From: a virus
Strand: one strand, 5' to 3'
IMG/VR virus record: IMGVR_UViG_3300044610_000151
Coordinates: 1 to 29,656 of that record
Length of the DNA: 29,656 nucleotides
Part shown: one piece after another, positions 7,918-14,798 of the stretch
How positions within the stretch are numbered: the stretch's first letter is position 1
Layout of the letters: each line of letters opens with the position of its first letter
Notes under the pieces: generated by a model
Database searches by the model: none
What the model saw: only the letters and a program-made list of their open reading frames with translations
What the model was told of the DNA's origin: nothing
Position numbers and translations under genes: made by a program

Positions 7918-9347
7918 TGACTGAAGAAGATATGTACTTTAGTGTTTTAACACAACCTGCTTATGAAGGAGCAGTTACAAATTATCGTAAAGAACAATCA
8001 GGTATTGTTTATGGAACTTCAGATAATATTGCGGCAAGGGAACTCCTAACTCTTCAACTTCGTTCTGCTCATGCAAGAAGAAACAATGGTTATGCTTCTT
8101 CAGCAGTTAAGAAGTATGTTGAAAATATGAAAGCTCTTGAAGTTAATTGGATTGACAAGAAAGGGAAGAAACATACTCAAATGCAAGATTTATGGGAAGA
8201 GTTTAAACTTGACCCAATGCTTGATGGTTATGGAGATTTCAGAACTTTTCAAGCAATCCATCATGGGAGTTGTTTTATGTCTGGAAGTTCTTTTGTAAGG
8301 AAGCAGATTCGTCGAGCAAATAACAAGAACAAAGTTCCATTAAAACTGGAGTTTATTGAGTCAGAGTTCCATGATATATTTTACTCCGGTCTTTCTTCAA
8401 ATGATAATGTAAGGAATGGAATAAAATTTGAAGATTCAAAACCAGTTGAATATTACTTTCAAAGAAGTAGAATTGATACAAGTGTTCGAGTTGATTCAAA
8501 CCCTTATGAGAAAATAACAATCCCTGCTTCAGAACTTATTCATAGTTTTATTAGAGAAAATCCAAATCAATGGATAGGTATTCCTTTTTTATCATCAGTT
8601 CTTCTTCCTCTTTATGAACTTGATGATCTTGCTGATGCGACAGTTAATAAACAAAAAGCTGCTCAAGCTATTTCTTGGATTATTGAAAATACAAATCCAA
8701 TGAATATGACTCCAGTTGGAGCACCAGCAATTAAGAAAGATCAGAACAATAACGATAAAGTTATCTTTCAAGCAAGAGGAGGTAATGTTCAATATCTTAA
8801 TAAAGGTGAGAAACTAACTTCAATTCAATCTTCAGATATTGGAAATAACCTAATCCCTTTCATGGAAGTTGAACTAAGAAGAATTGCTGCTGCTATTGGT
8901 ATTCCTTATTTCCAACTTACAGGAGATTATAAAGGAATTGATTTCTCAACTCTTCGCGGAATTGCAATTGAGTTAAGAAACCGGATTGAATATGTTCATC
9001 ACTTCTATACAATCCCACTTCTTCTTAGACCTATTGCAACTTCTTTTAAAGACTTAGCAAACCTATATATTCCCAGGACTTCAACAGCTATTCCAGTATT
9101 TCAAATGCCTAGATGGTATGGAGTTGATGAACTTAAAGATGCACAAGCTGATATTCTTGAAGTTCAAAACGGAATGGCAACTTTACAAAGTAAACTTGAT
9201 GAACGTCATACTACTTTTGAAGAAATTGCTGAAGATAGAAAGATGATCCAGGAACTTGGGCTTGATAACTTATTAATGGCAGGTGGTAAACAAATGGCAC
9301 AAGCTAATAATAGTCAGGCAAATGCAAATTCTACTGGAAACGCATAA
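7917..9347 (+). CDS. Portal protein (lambda gpB-like)
   Basis: The dodecameric portal forms the DNA channel at the capsid vertex and docks terminase, then the connector proteins. This 476-residue protein has the features of the lambda-type portal family: an N-terminal region with LLTLQLRSAHARRNNGYASSAVKKYV, a central stem/wing part, and a C-terminal helical segment with LDERHTTFEEIAEDRKMIQELG. The stretch YFQLTGDYKGIDFSTLRG is the typical conserved block (lambda-type LTGDYSxxxYSSxR). Position between gpW and the prohead protease fits. It starts within the gpW stop codon (TAATGA). A 78-bp promoter/terminator region follows it. Confidence 0.92.
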   Translation: MTEEDMYFSVLTQPAYEGAVTNYRKEQSGIVYGTSDNIAARELLTLQLRSAHARRNNGYASSAVKKYVENMKALEVNWIDKKGKKHTQMQDLWEEFKLDPMLDGYGDFRTFQAIHHGSCFMSGSSFVRKQIRRANNKNKVPLKLEFIESEFHDIFYSGLSSNDNVRNGIKFEDSKPVEYYFQRSRIDTSVRVDSNPYEKITIPASELIHSFIRENPNQWIGIPFLSSVLLPLYELDDLADATVNKQKAAQAISWIIENTNPMNMTPVGAPAIKKDQNNNDKVIFQARGGNVQYLNKGEKLTSIQSSDIGNNLIPFMEVELRRIAAAIGIPYFQLTGDYKGIDFSTLRGIAIELRNRIEYVHHFYTIPLLLRPIATSFKDLANLYIPRTSTAIPVFQMPRWYGVDELKDAQADILEVQNGMATLQSKLDERHTTFEEIAEDRKMIQELGLDNLLMAGGKQMAQANNSQANANSTGNA

Positions 9348-9352
9348 ATAAG

Positions 9353-9381
9353 TTGACAAAAAGCCCTATTTTATGTAAACT
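9353..9381 (+). promoter_or_regulatory. Strong promoter for head-protein operon
   Basis: A perfect TTGACA -35 (9353-9358), a 17-bp spacer and TAAACT (9376-9381, four of six consensus) lie just after the portal stop. Transcription would begin near 9388 and read the protease/scaffold, decoration and major capsid genes, the products needed in the largest amounts. The promoter overlaps the left arm of an inverted repeat. Confidence 0.6.
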
Positions 9382-9406
9382 ACCCTTGCAGAAAAGTAGG
9401 GCTTTT
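9359..9406 (+). terminator. Terminator-like inverted repeat enclosing the promoter
   Basis: AAAAGCCCTA (9359-9368) and TAGGGCTTTT (9397-9406) are perfect 10-bp complements separated by 28 nt. GC-rich core plus terminal T-run resembles an intrinsic, possibly bidirectional, terminator, although the T-run is only four bases and lies within the stem. RNA read through from the portal would form the hairpin; RNA begun at the internal promoter would lack the left arm. Confidence 0.45.
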
Positions 9407-9425
9407 ATCAGCTCAGGAGAAAATA

Positions 9426-10643
9426 ATGAAACTAAAAGAACTAGATAAACTTTCCGGTAACGAACTTAAAGAAGCACTTAAAACTCATAAAGATGTTTTA
9501 ATTGCTGAGAAAAAAGGAACCATAAAGTTTACTGATGGTTTAATTCATCAAGCAGATATTACTCCGGTTGAGACTCAAAAAAAAAGTTTTGACTTAAAGG
9601 AAGATTCTGAAGAAGTTGATGCTCCATTCATGGTTACAGTTGTTTGTAATACTGCAAACTTTTGTGACTCTCACATGGATGTTTTAACTGATGAAGCTTA
9701 TAAAGAAAGCATAAAGAATAGAGGAAACTCTATCCCTCATATTGCAGACCATAAGCATGAATCAACTGCACATGTTGGTGATGTTAAGAAAGTTTACACA
9801 AAGAAACTTCCTGCAAATGAACTTGGTTTTGAATCTTCTGAAGAAACAACAGTTCTTCTAATGGACTCGTTAATCCGAAAAGACTATAATGAAGATGTTT
9901 ACAAATTCTATAAGTCTGGAAAGATTAACCAACATTCAATCGGTTTATCTTATGGTGAAATAGAACTTGCTTACAACTCTCAAGTTGAAGGTGATGAAAA
10001 AGAATATGAAATCTGGCAGAAATACTATCCACAAATCCTTAATAAAGAAGTAGTTGATAAAAGAGGTTATTTCTGGGCAGTTACTAAAGTTGATGTTAGA
10101 GAAAACTCTTGTGTTCTTTTTGGTGCAAACTCACTAACCCCTACTTTATATACCGAACAAAAATCGGATTCCTCCGATAACAAAATTAATCTTCTTTCTG
10201 AAGATAACAAGTTTAAACAACCTGAAACTTTTACAAAAGGAGTCACTATGACTATTGAAGAACTCCAAGCTGAAGTCATTAGACTAAGTGCGGAAAATGC
10301 AACTTTAAAAGGTTCTCAAGAAACTGCTGTTAAGTCTGCTGTTAAAGCAGAACAAGATCGTATCTTGGGAATTCAGAAATCTGCTGAAACTTTTGGTATC
10401 AAAGGAAGTCTGGAAAAATTTATTAAATCTGGTGCAGATATTGATTCTTGTACTGGTATGTTTGAACTTATTAAAGAACAAACTCAACTAGCTAATCCTT
10501 CTCCAAAAAGTGAAGATCAAGGTTCATTGAATTCAGATAATACACAAGAAGTTAAATCTGATGAACCAAAAGCTTTTGGTGGTATTCTGGAAGGATTCAA
10601 ATCCTTGGCAGAACAAAAAAACATTTTTGCTAACGTTAAGTAA
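9426..10643 (+). CDS. Prohead protease with C-terminal scaffold domain
   Basis: Bifunctional maturation protease and scaffold, 405 residues. The N-terminal 260 residues match HK97-type (U35/S78) prohead serine proteases. A conserved His sits in PHIADHKHES (His109) and the candidate catalytic serine in GKINQHSIGLSYG (Ser171, less likely Ser175), with the beta-strand VTKVDVRENSCVLFGANSLTP closing the fold. From about residue 275 the sequence becomes helical and charged (IEELQAEVIRLSAENATLKG), ending in a polar tail, as in scaffold proteins. The protease should cleave the scaffold and itself during prohead maturation. An AGGAG site at 9415-9419 precedes the ATG. An internal in-frame start produces the scaffold alone (see 10248). 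The arrangement parallels lambda C/Nu3, although the protease fold here is the HK97 type. Confidence 0.85.
   Translation: MKLKELDKLSGNELKEALKTHKDVLIAEKKGTIKFTDGLIHQADITPVETQKKSFDLKEDSEEVDAPFMVTVVCNTANFCDSHMDVLTDEAYKESIKNRGNSIPHIADHKHESTAHVGDVKKVYTKKLPANELGFESSEETTVLLMDSLIRKDYNEDVYKFYKSGKINQHSIGLSYGEIELAYNSQVEGDEKEYEIWQKYYPQILNKEVVDKRGYFWAVTKVDVRENSCVLFGANSLTPTLYTEQKSDSSDNKINLLSEDNKFKQPETFTKGVTMTIEELQAEVIRLSAENATLKGSQETAVKSAVKAEQDRILGIQKSAETFGIKGSLEKFIKSGADIDSCTGMFELIKEQTQLANPSPKSEDQGSLNSDNTQEVKSDEPKAFGGILEGFKSLAEQKNIFANVK
10248..10643 (+). CDS. Nested scaffold protein from internal start (Nu3-like)
   Basis: Inside the protease gene, and in the same frame, AAAAGGAG (10235-10242) lies 5 nt before an ATG (10248-10250), a near-ideal ribosome site. 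The product would be 131 residues. It starts MTIEELQAEVIRLSAENATL, a clear heptad-type helix, continues with a second helical part and ends with GFKSLAEQKNIFANVK. It matches exactly the helical scaffold domain of the long product. In lambda and many related phages the scaffold is made this way, in excess over the protease fusion, as Nu3 is from C. The nested start is seen directly; its use is inferred. Confidence 0.75.
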   Translation: MTIEELQAEVIRLSAENATLKGSQETAVKSAVKAEQDRILGIQKSAETFGIKGSLEKFIKSGADIDSCTGMFELIKEQTQLANPSPKSEDQGSLNSDNTQEVKSDEPKAFGGILEGFKSLAEQKNIFANVK

Positions 10644-10656
10644 GGAGTAATTACTT

Positions 10657-11475
10657 ATGCCTGAATATAATGGTGGATTCCAAAGTTATCCAGATAAGGT
10701 AACAAAGGATATTTTCTTTCGTGCGGAAGGTAGACAAACTAAAACTGTCACCTTACTGGCTGGTCAAGTAGTTAAAGCTTTAACTCCTTTATCTTCTAAT
10801 AATGATGGTAAATATGTTGTTTATGCTGGTGTTCTGAATGAAAGTAACTTGGTTACTTTAAGCTCGAACTTGGCAAACACTGAAACAACTATTACTGCTG
10901 GTTTAACTGCTACTGCTTCTGGTGTTGTTACTGCTGCTAACTGGGCTGCTGCTATTCTTAACTATGTTAAGAATGGTGTTGCTGCTGGTACTAACGTAAC
11001 TATTTCTGGTACTTTGACTGGTTATACTATTGATGCTTACGATGCTGATAGTATCGTATTTACTTCAACAACTGCTTTAACTGATGTTACCGACTTAGCT
11101 GCAACTGGTACTGCTTCAGCAAAAGTTTCTATCGTTAATATTGACGGTACAACTACTTTGCCTCGATTAGCAGGTATTGCAGTATATGACGTAGCTGCTA
11201 TTAACTCTGCTGGTGCAAATGCTGATACTGAAATTGCTGTTTATTCAGAAGTTTCTTTGTGGGCAGATGCTATTCGTTGGGCTGCTGACCCTAATGCTGA
11301 TACCATTACTCTTCCTGATGGTACTACTAGAGCATGTACTTCTTTCAATACTGGTGCTGCTGGTATCCCTGCAACTCAAGCAGATGTTAAAACTTTGAAA
11401 CGATTGAGACAGAAACTTGTTGAAGGTTCTGAATTCGATACACTTGGTTTCAGAAACTTAGGAGATTATATCTAA
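10657..11475 (+). CDS. Capsid decoration protein (gpD-like) with insertion
   Basis: Position between scaffold and major capsid protein is that of lambda gpD, the trimeric head-stabilising protein. The first 60 residues (RAEGRQTKTVTLLAGQVVKA, LTPLS, KYVVYAGV) and the last 105 (LAGIAVYDVDA-like segment, IAVYSEVSLWADAIRW, TLKRLRQKLVEGSEFDTLGF) read as a head-decoration domain with its FxxG-type strands. Between them, residues about 61-166 are an Ala/Thr/Gly-rich beta domain (TITAGLTATASGVV, TISGTLTGYTIDAYDAD) that lambda gpD (110 aa) lacks; it could project from the capsid surface. A GGAG site precedes the ATG, and the stop overlaps the capsid ATG. Codons are heavily T-ending, as in the capsid gene, suggesting high expression. 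Confidence 0.75.
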   Translation: MPEYNGGFQSYPDKVTKDIFFRAEGRQTKTVTLLAGQVVKALTPLSSNNDGKYVVYAGVLNESNLVTLSSNLANTETTITAGLTATASGVVTAANWAAAILNYVKNGVAAGTNVTISGTLTGYTIDAYDADSIVFTSTTALTDVTDLAATGTASAKVSIVNIDGTTTLPRLAGIAVYDVAAINSAGANADTEIAVYSEVSLWADAIRWAADPNADTITLPDGTTRACTSFNTGAAGIPATQADVKTLKRLRQKLVEGSEFDTLGFRNLGDYI

Positions 11476-12665
11476 TGGCTGTTACTACTTTTTTATCCCC
11501 GTATGATATTGCTCCTATCTTAGATGGTGCAATGATGGCTATGGAAACTAAGCGACCTAATTGGTTGCAAAGTTTCTTCCCTGCTCCACAATATTCAGAC
11601 AGAACTAGAGTAAATCTTGACCAAGAATATAACATTAAGAATGTTATGGGTCAATTTGTTGCTCCAACTGCTGATGCTACTCCAATTAAATTGAATGACT
11701 TTGGTACAAAAGAATTGTACTTTGCTTATTCAAAAGAAAGTATTACTTCAGATGATTTTGAAACTTTAAACAGTAGACAATTTGGTCAACAATTTGGTCA
11801 AGTTGATGTTTTAGCTAACAAAGCTTTAAGATTGCAACAAAAAGTAACTCTGGCAGAATATCGCTTTGAGAACTTGTTTGAGAAAACTGCTGCTGATATT
11901 TTCCTTTATGGTGGTTATCAAGCTTCTGGTGAAAATCATCCTATTGTTCGTTATGATTTCAATAGAACTGTTATCAGAACTACTGCTCAATTGAATAGTT
12001 TGAAACTTATTCCTTCTGTGAACTTAACTGCTTCTGCTGTTACTGCTCCTTGGGATAGTTCAACAACTGTTCTTCCTGTTCTTTCTGGCGGTACTGCTGG
12101 TGCAAGAGCTTGGAGTAAAGCTAAAGTTGATGATAAATCTTGTACTCCAGTTCTTGACGTTGTAAGAATCTATGAAACTGCTAATGCACGTTCTGGTTCT
12201 TCTGCTGTTGTAATGTCTGATGATGCTTATGATGTATTTAATTATGATTTGACCAAAAACTATTTGGTTTCTTCTGATTTGACTATTTCAAGTGTTGTTC
12301 GTGTTGCACAAGACTTGTTACCAAGAGCGCAGGAATATAAAGGTTTGACTTTTAGAAGATCATATCCTTTAGATAACGGTGCGTTAATTAATATCTATAC
12401 CTATAATGCGGTTTACAATGATCGTATTACTGGTGTTGAGACTTCTTATATTGGTAATGGTTGGGTTCTTTCTCTTCCTTCTGCTGAAAACGCATTGAAG
12501 ATTTATGGTCGTATTATGCATCCAAGAGCTAACTGGGCTTCTATGCCACGTTGGATGAACTATTGGATGAATGAGAAAACTGGTCAGGAAGAGTATGAGT
12601 ATCATACTAATTTCCTTATGGCACACAAAGATATTGACTCATGTGTCGCATGGAAAGTGATATAA
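11475..12665 (+). CDS. Major capsid protein (lambda gpE-like)
   Basis: HK97-fold shell protein of the Phage_cap_E family, 396 residues against 341 in lambda. Family features seen include the N-terminal FLSPYDIAPILDG, the E-loop region after RTRVNLDQEY, and the long spine-helix segment LRLQQKVTLAEYRFENLFEK. The C-terminal block (ALKIYGRIMHPRANWASMPRW, then KTGQEEYEYHTNFLMAHKDID and a final WKV) is characteristic of gpE-type capsids, where the conserved aromatic/His tail is near the end. The start overlaps the decoration gene stop (TAATGG) with GGAG upstream. Codon usage is dominated by GCT, GGT, ACT and TTG, unlike the fibre genes. The gene is intact; the following HNH gene lies outside it. 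Confidence 0.93.
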   Translation: MAVTTFLSPYDIAPILDGAMMAMETKRPNWLQSFFPAPQYSDRTRVNLDQEYNIKNVMGQFVAPTADATPIKLNDFGTKELYFAYSKESITSDDFETLNSRQFGQQFGQVDVLANKALRLQQKVTLAEYRFENLFEKTAADIFLYGGYQASGENHPIVRYDFNRTVIRTTAQLNSLKLIPSVNLTASAVTAPWDSSTTVLPVLSGGTAGARAWSKAKVDDKSCTPVLDVVRIYETANARSGSSAVVMSDDAYDVFNYDLTKNYLVSSDLTISSVVRVAQDLLPRAQEYKGLTFRRSYPLDNGALINIYTYNAVYNDRITGVETSYIGNGWVLSLPSAENALKIYGRIMHPRANWASMPRWMNYWMNEKTGQEEYEYHTNFLMAHKDIDSCVAWKVI

Positions 12666-12683
12666 GTTTTAGTTAATTGAATC

Positions 12684-12737
12684 TAATGCAGCTAGTCCGG
12701 CCAGACGAAAAGAAGAAACCTACTTCCTGCTGCATTA
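12684..12737 (+). ncRNA. Three-way-junction RNA element, degenerate hammerhead-like
   Basis: TAATGCAGC (12684-12692) and GCTGCATTA (12729-12737) form a 9-bp perfect stem closing a 36-nt loop. Within it are GUC/GAC (12695-12697/12704-12706), then GAAA (12707-12710), then GAAG/CUUC (12712-12715/12723-12726). The order of stems and the GAC-GAAA junction resemble a hammerhead ribozyme, but the CUGAUGA core is reduced to CUA and the cleavage-site nucleotide is G, so self-cleavage is not expected. The structure could alternatively be a processing site, mRNA 3-prime stabiliser or weak terminator of the capsid transcript. Confidence 0.4.
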
Positions 12738-12769
12738 CTTTATTAGGTTAATTTTATTAAGGTGATAAA

Positions 12770-13282
12770 ATGATTACACAAGAAAGATTAAAAGAACTTG
12801 TAGATTATTCTCCTATAAATGGTAAATTTATAGCAAAATGTTCTGTAGGTAGAGTTAAGAAAGGAACTGAATTAGGTTGCTTTGATAAAGCTAGAGGTTA
12901 TATTGTAATAAGACTAGACTCTACATTATACCAAGCACATTTACTAGCTTGGTTATATGTATATGGAGAATACCCAGAGTTACTAGATCATAAAGATACT
13001 AATAAAACAAATAACACCATTTTAAATTTAAGATTAGCTACAAAATCACAAAATGGTATGAACTCTTTAGTAAGAATTGATAGTACAACTGGTATAAAAG
13101 GAATAGTTTGGGAAGAACGAGCAAATGGTTTTCAAGCTAGAGTTGTTCTTGATAGAAAAAATTATACTAGAAGATTTAGTTGTAAGAAGTATAAAGATAA
13201 AGAAATAGCTTTACAGGAAGCTATAAAATGGGTACAATGTAAAAGAAATGAACTTCATGGCGAGTTCGCAAACCACGGTTAA
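12770..13282 (+). CDS. HNH homing endonuclease with AP2 domain
   Basis: Free-standing DNA endonuclease, 170 residues. The HNH core spans about residues 55-98: AHLLAWLYVYGEYP (His57), LLDHKDTNKTNN (Asp73-His74, Asn82) and NLRLATKSQNGMN (Asn86, Asn95). This is the pattern of phage HNH homing nucleases. An AP2/ERF-type DNA-binding domain follows at about 105-160 (TTGIKGIVWEERANGFQARV), ending HGEFANHG, a very common tail in this family. It would nick or cut a target near its own locus and spread by recombination. It is inserted between the capsid gene and the gpZ-like gene; its codons (TTA, ATA, AGA) differ from the T-ending capsid codons, a sign of transfer. AAGGTGAT supplies its ribosome site. 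A role in phage packaging is unlikely. Confidence 0.9.
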   Translation: MITQERLKELVDYSPINGKFIAKCSVGRVKKGTELGCFDKARGYIVIRLDSTLYQAHLLAWLYVYGEYPELLDHKDTNKTNNTILNLRLATKSQNGMNSLVRIDSTTGIKGIVWEERANGFQARVVLDRKNYTRRFSCKKYKDKEIALQEAIKWVQCKRNELHGEFANHG

Positions 13283-13303
13283 ATAATTGCTCTCCTACCC
13301 TAT

Positions 13304-13918
13304 ATGACTATATCTATTGCTAAGATAAATGGGTTAGAACTTCTTCAAGAAGCTTTGAACCCTAAAAGGATTAAAAAAGATATTTCGTTAGGTGTAGGTA
13401 GAGCAGCTTTAGCAATTCATTCAGAACTTCGCTTTGCTGTTGCTAGGCAATATAGAGCACCTGGGGATTTAAATTCTGTATTAATTGGTAAAACTGCCTC
13501 TGCAAGAGACTTTGGTAGGAATATTATAAAAGCTGAATTAACTTATACTCAACCAAGTATTAATCTTGCAAGATATATGAATGGTGTCCAACCAACTTTA
13601 GGTAATATACCTCCTCTTCCAAAGATGAAACAAGGTTGGGTGCATACTGTTGAAATTGTTCGTGGAAGAAGAAAAGTTGTATTTGGTAAAAAGAATCTTG
13701 GAGGTTTTACTCCTAGAGATTCAAAAGGAACTTTAGTTAGGAAAAATGGAAGAGCTATAATGATGGAAAGAGGTACTGATAAGAAGTATCCAGTCCATCA
13801 ATTATTCGGCCCAACACTAGCTTCTTTAGCTATGAAAATGTATGATACTGACCCACAAGTACAAAAAGCTAAAGAAAGAGCAACTGATATTATTCTTGAA
13901 ACAATAGATTTCCTATGA
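13304..13918 (+). CDS. Minor tail/connector protein gpZ-like
   Basis: Lambda gpZ (192 aa) is needed to make tails competent to join heads and for correct DNA positioning. This 204-residue protein has the same size and a similar plan: an N-terminal helix rich in Ala, Val and Arg (SLGVGRAALAIHSELRFAVARQYR), then KTASARDFGRNIIKAELTY, a basic middle (VEIVRGRRKVVFGKK) and a C-terminal helix (VQKAKERATDIILETIDF). It precedes FII-like and U-like genes. No Shine-Dalgarno is visible before the ATG; the 21 nt separating it from the HNH stop are pyrimidine-rich, and both genes are in the same frame. Translation may depend on reinitiation. Its TGA overlaps the next ATG. Confidence 0.65.
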   Translation: MTISIAKINGLELLQEALNPKRIKKDISLGVGRAALAIHSELRFAVARQYRAPGDLNSVLIGKTASARDFGRNIIKAELTYTQPSINLARYMNGVQPTLGNIPPLPKMKQGWVHTVEIVRGRRKVVFGKKNLGGFTPRDSKGTLVRKNGRAIMMERGTDKKYPVHQLFGPTLASLAMKMYDTDPQVQKAKERATDIILETIDFL

Positions 13919-14226
13919 CTGAAGATTTAGAATTACTATTTAACCTTACAGGTGTTGATCTTGAGTTTGAAGCAGGTTCAATAAAAGGGCTTCCAAACTA
14001 CTTACAAGAAACACTTTATAATGGAACTTATAAGGTTGAGAAACAAGACTTCCGTTTTATTATCTCAACAGTTGATTGTGCGGAACTTGGTGTAACTTCA
14101 GGAAATACTTTCACCTTTGAAGATACAGCATACTCTTTAACCTTTAAAGTAACCAATCAACCAATCCACGATTTAACTGGTGTTACAGAACTTATCTGCG
14201 AGTATATCTCTAAGGAACCTTTATGA
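13915..14226 (+). CDS. Head-tail connector gpFII-like
   Basis: A 103-residue protein with a size, position and mixed alpha/beta pattern like lambda gpFII (117 aa), which seals the portal and provides the tail-docking surface. Visible segments are an N-terminal helix (MTEDLELLFNLTG), a strand with DLEFEAGSIKGL, and a C-terminal barrel (DFRFIISTVDCAEL, GNTFTFEDTAYSLTFKV, VTELICEYISKEPL). The pattern of 'threshold, pair of strands, final strand' fits small barrel connectors. The order Z, FII, U here differs from lambda's FII, Z, U. Starts in the stop of gpZ (ATGA) and ends overlapping the next ATG. Identification is by context as much as by sequence. Confidence 0.6.
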   Translation: MTEDLELLFNLTGVDLEFEAGSIKGLPNYLQETLYNGTYKVEKQDFRFIISTVDCAELGVTSGNTFTFEDTAYSLTFKVTNQPIHDLTGVTELICEYISKEPL

Positions 14227-14642
14227 TTGCTTTATCAGTTCTTATAAATAAACTTGAAACTGAGACTTCTTATATAATCGAAGAAGCTAAAGCAAATGAA
14301 CAAGAAATGCCAGATGAGTTAGGTAAGCCGAAGATTACAGTAGGTTATGGGCCGATAAGAAACTCTCATCCAGAAGTTATAACAACTTTTGATCTTTATG
14401 AGAAAAATGCTGATGATCTTGTTCAAAGTTTTTATATAAAATACATCTGTGATGTTGCTGACTTTCGAGCAGTCTTTATAAACGTATATAAGATTCTTTC
14501 TTCATTTAACCCGAATCTTCCCAATGATGTTAATACGGGCTTTTGCTATGTAAACGGTGAACCTGCTGGAATTAACAACAATACATTCTGGTTTATATCT
14601 GAATGGAAAATAAACTTCCCAACCAATACTCTTTTAAATTAG
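14223..14642 (+). CDS. Tail terminator gpU-like
   Basis: Lambda gpU (131 aa) caps the growing tail tube and joins it to the head connector. This 139-residue product occupies the U position just before the tail tube gene. It has an N-terminal helix with LINKLETETSYIIEEAKAN, an acidic loop, and alternating strands and helices (ITTFDLYEKNADDLVQSFYIKYICDV split around a helix, ADFRAVFINVYKILSSF, NTFWFISEWKINF). This is consistent with the alpha/beta fold of tail terminators. The start overlaps the FII stop (ATG 14223, TGA 14224-14226). Sequence evidence is weak and position is the main argument. Confidence 0.6.
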   Translation: MIALSVLINKLETETSYIIEEAKANEQEMPDELGKPKITVGYGPIRNSHPEVITTFDLYEKNADDLVQSFYIKYICDVADFRAVFINVYKILSSFNPNLPNDVNTGFCYVNGEPAGINNNTFWFISEWKINFPTNTLLN

Positions 14643-14651
14643 AGGTAAATT

Positions 14652-14795
14652 ATGTCTAGTTATATCATTAACGAAGATGGTACAGTAACAGAGAATCGTA
14701 GAGGAGAAACTGCACCAACAGTTAATCCAGATAGTGTTTGCGGTCAGATACAAGTACCTTCTGAAGAATCAACCCAACTTCCAGAAGGAGAATAA
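14652..14795 (+). CDS. Small acidic protein, 47 aa, unknown
   Basis: A short frame (ATG 14652 to TAA 14795) fills the gap between the tail terminator and tail tube genes. The product starts MSSYIINEDGTVTENRRGE and ends VPSEESTQLPEGE; it is acidic, low in hydrophobic residues and probably unfolded. AGAGG at 14641-14645, 6 nt before the ATG, is a good ribosome site. The tail tube Shine-Dalgarno (AAGGAG, 14785-14790) is inside its last codons, so the gene may couple translation to the tube gene. I know no family; homologues in related phages at this position would confirm it. Confidence 0.55.
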   Translation: MSSYIINEDGTVTENRRGETAPTVNPDSVCGQIQVPSEESTQLPEGE

Positions 14796-14798
14796 TTA

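Noticed and set aside
12217-12223. CTGATGA in the capsid gene as a hammerhead core
   Set aside because: It is the Ser-Asp-Asp coding stretch; no GAAA junction or closing stems surround it in the right order. The same was true near 9680 and 14408.
12666-13303. Group I intron carrying the HNH gene
   Set aside because: The capsid gene is complete before it and the next gene complete after it; no interrupted coding sequence and no intron core seen.
13280-13306. Stop-codon readthrough fusion of HNH and gpZ
   Set aside because: The two frames are in phase across one TAA, but nothing indicates readthrough; reinitiation is simpler.
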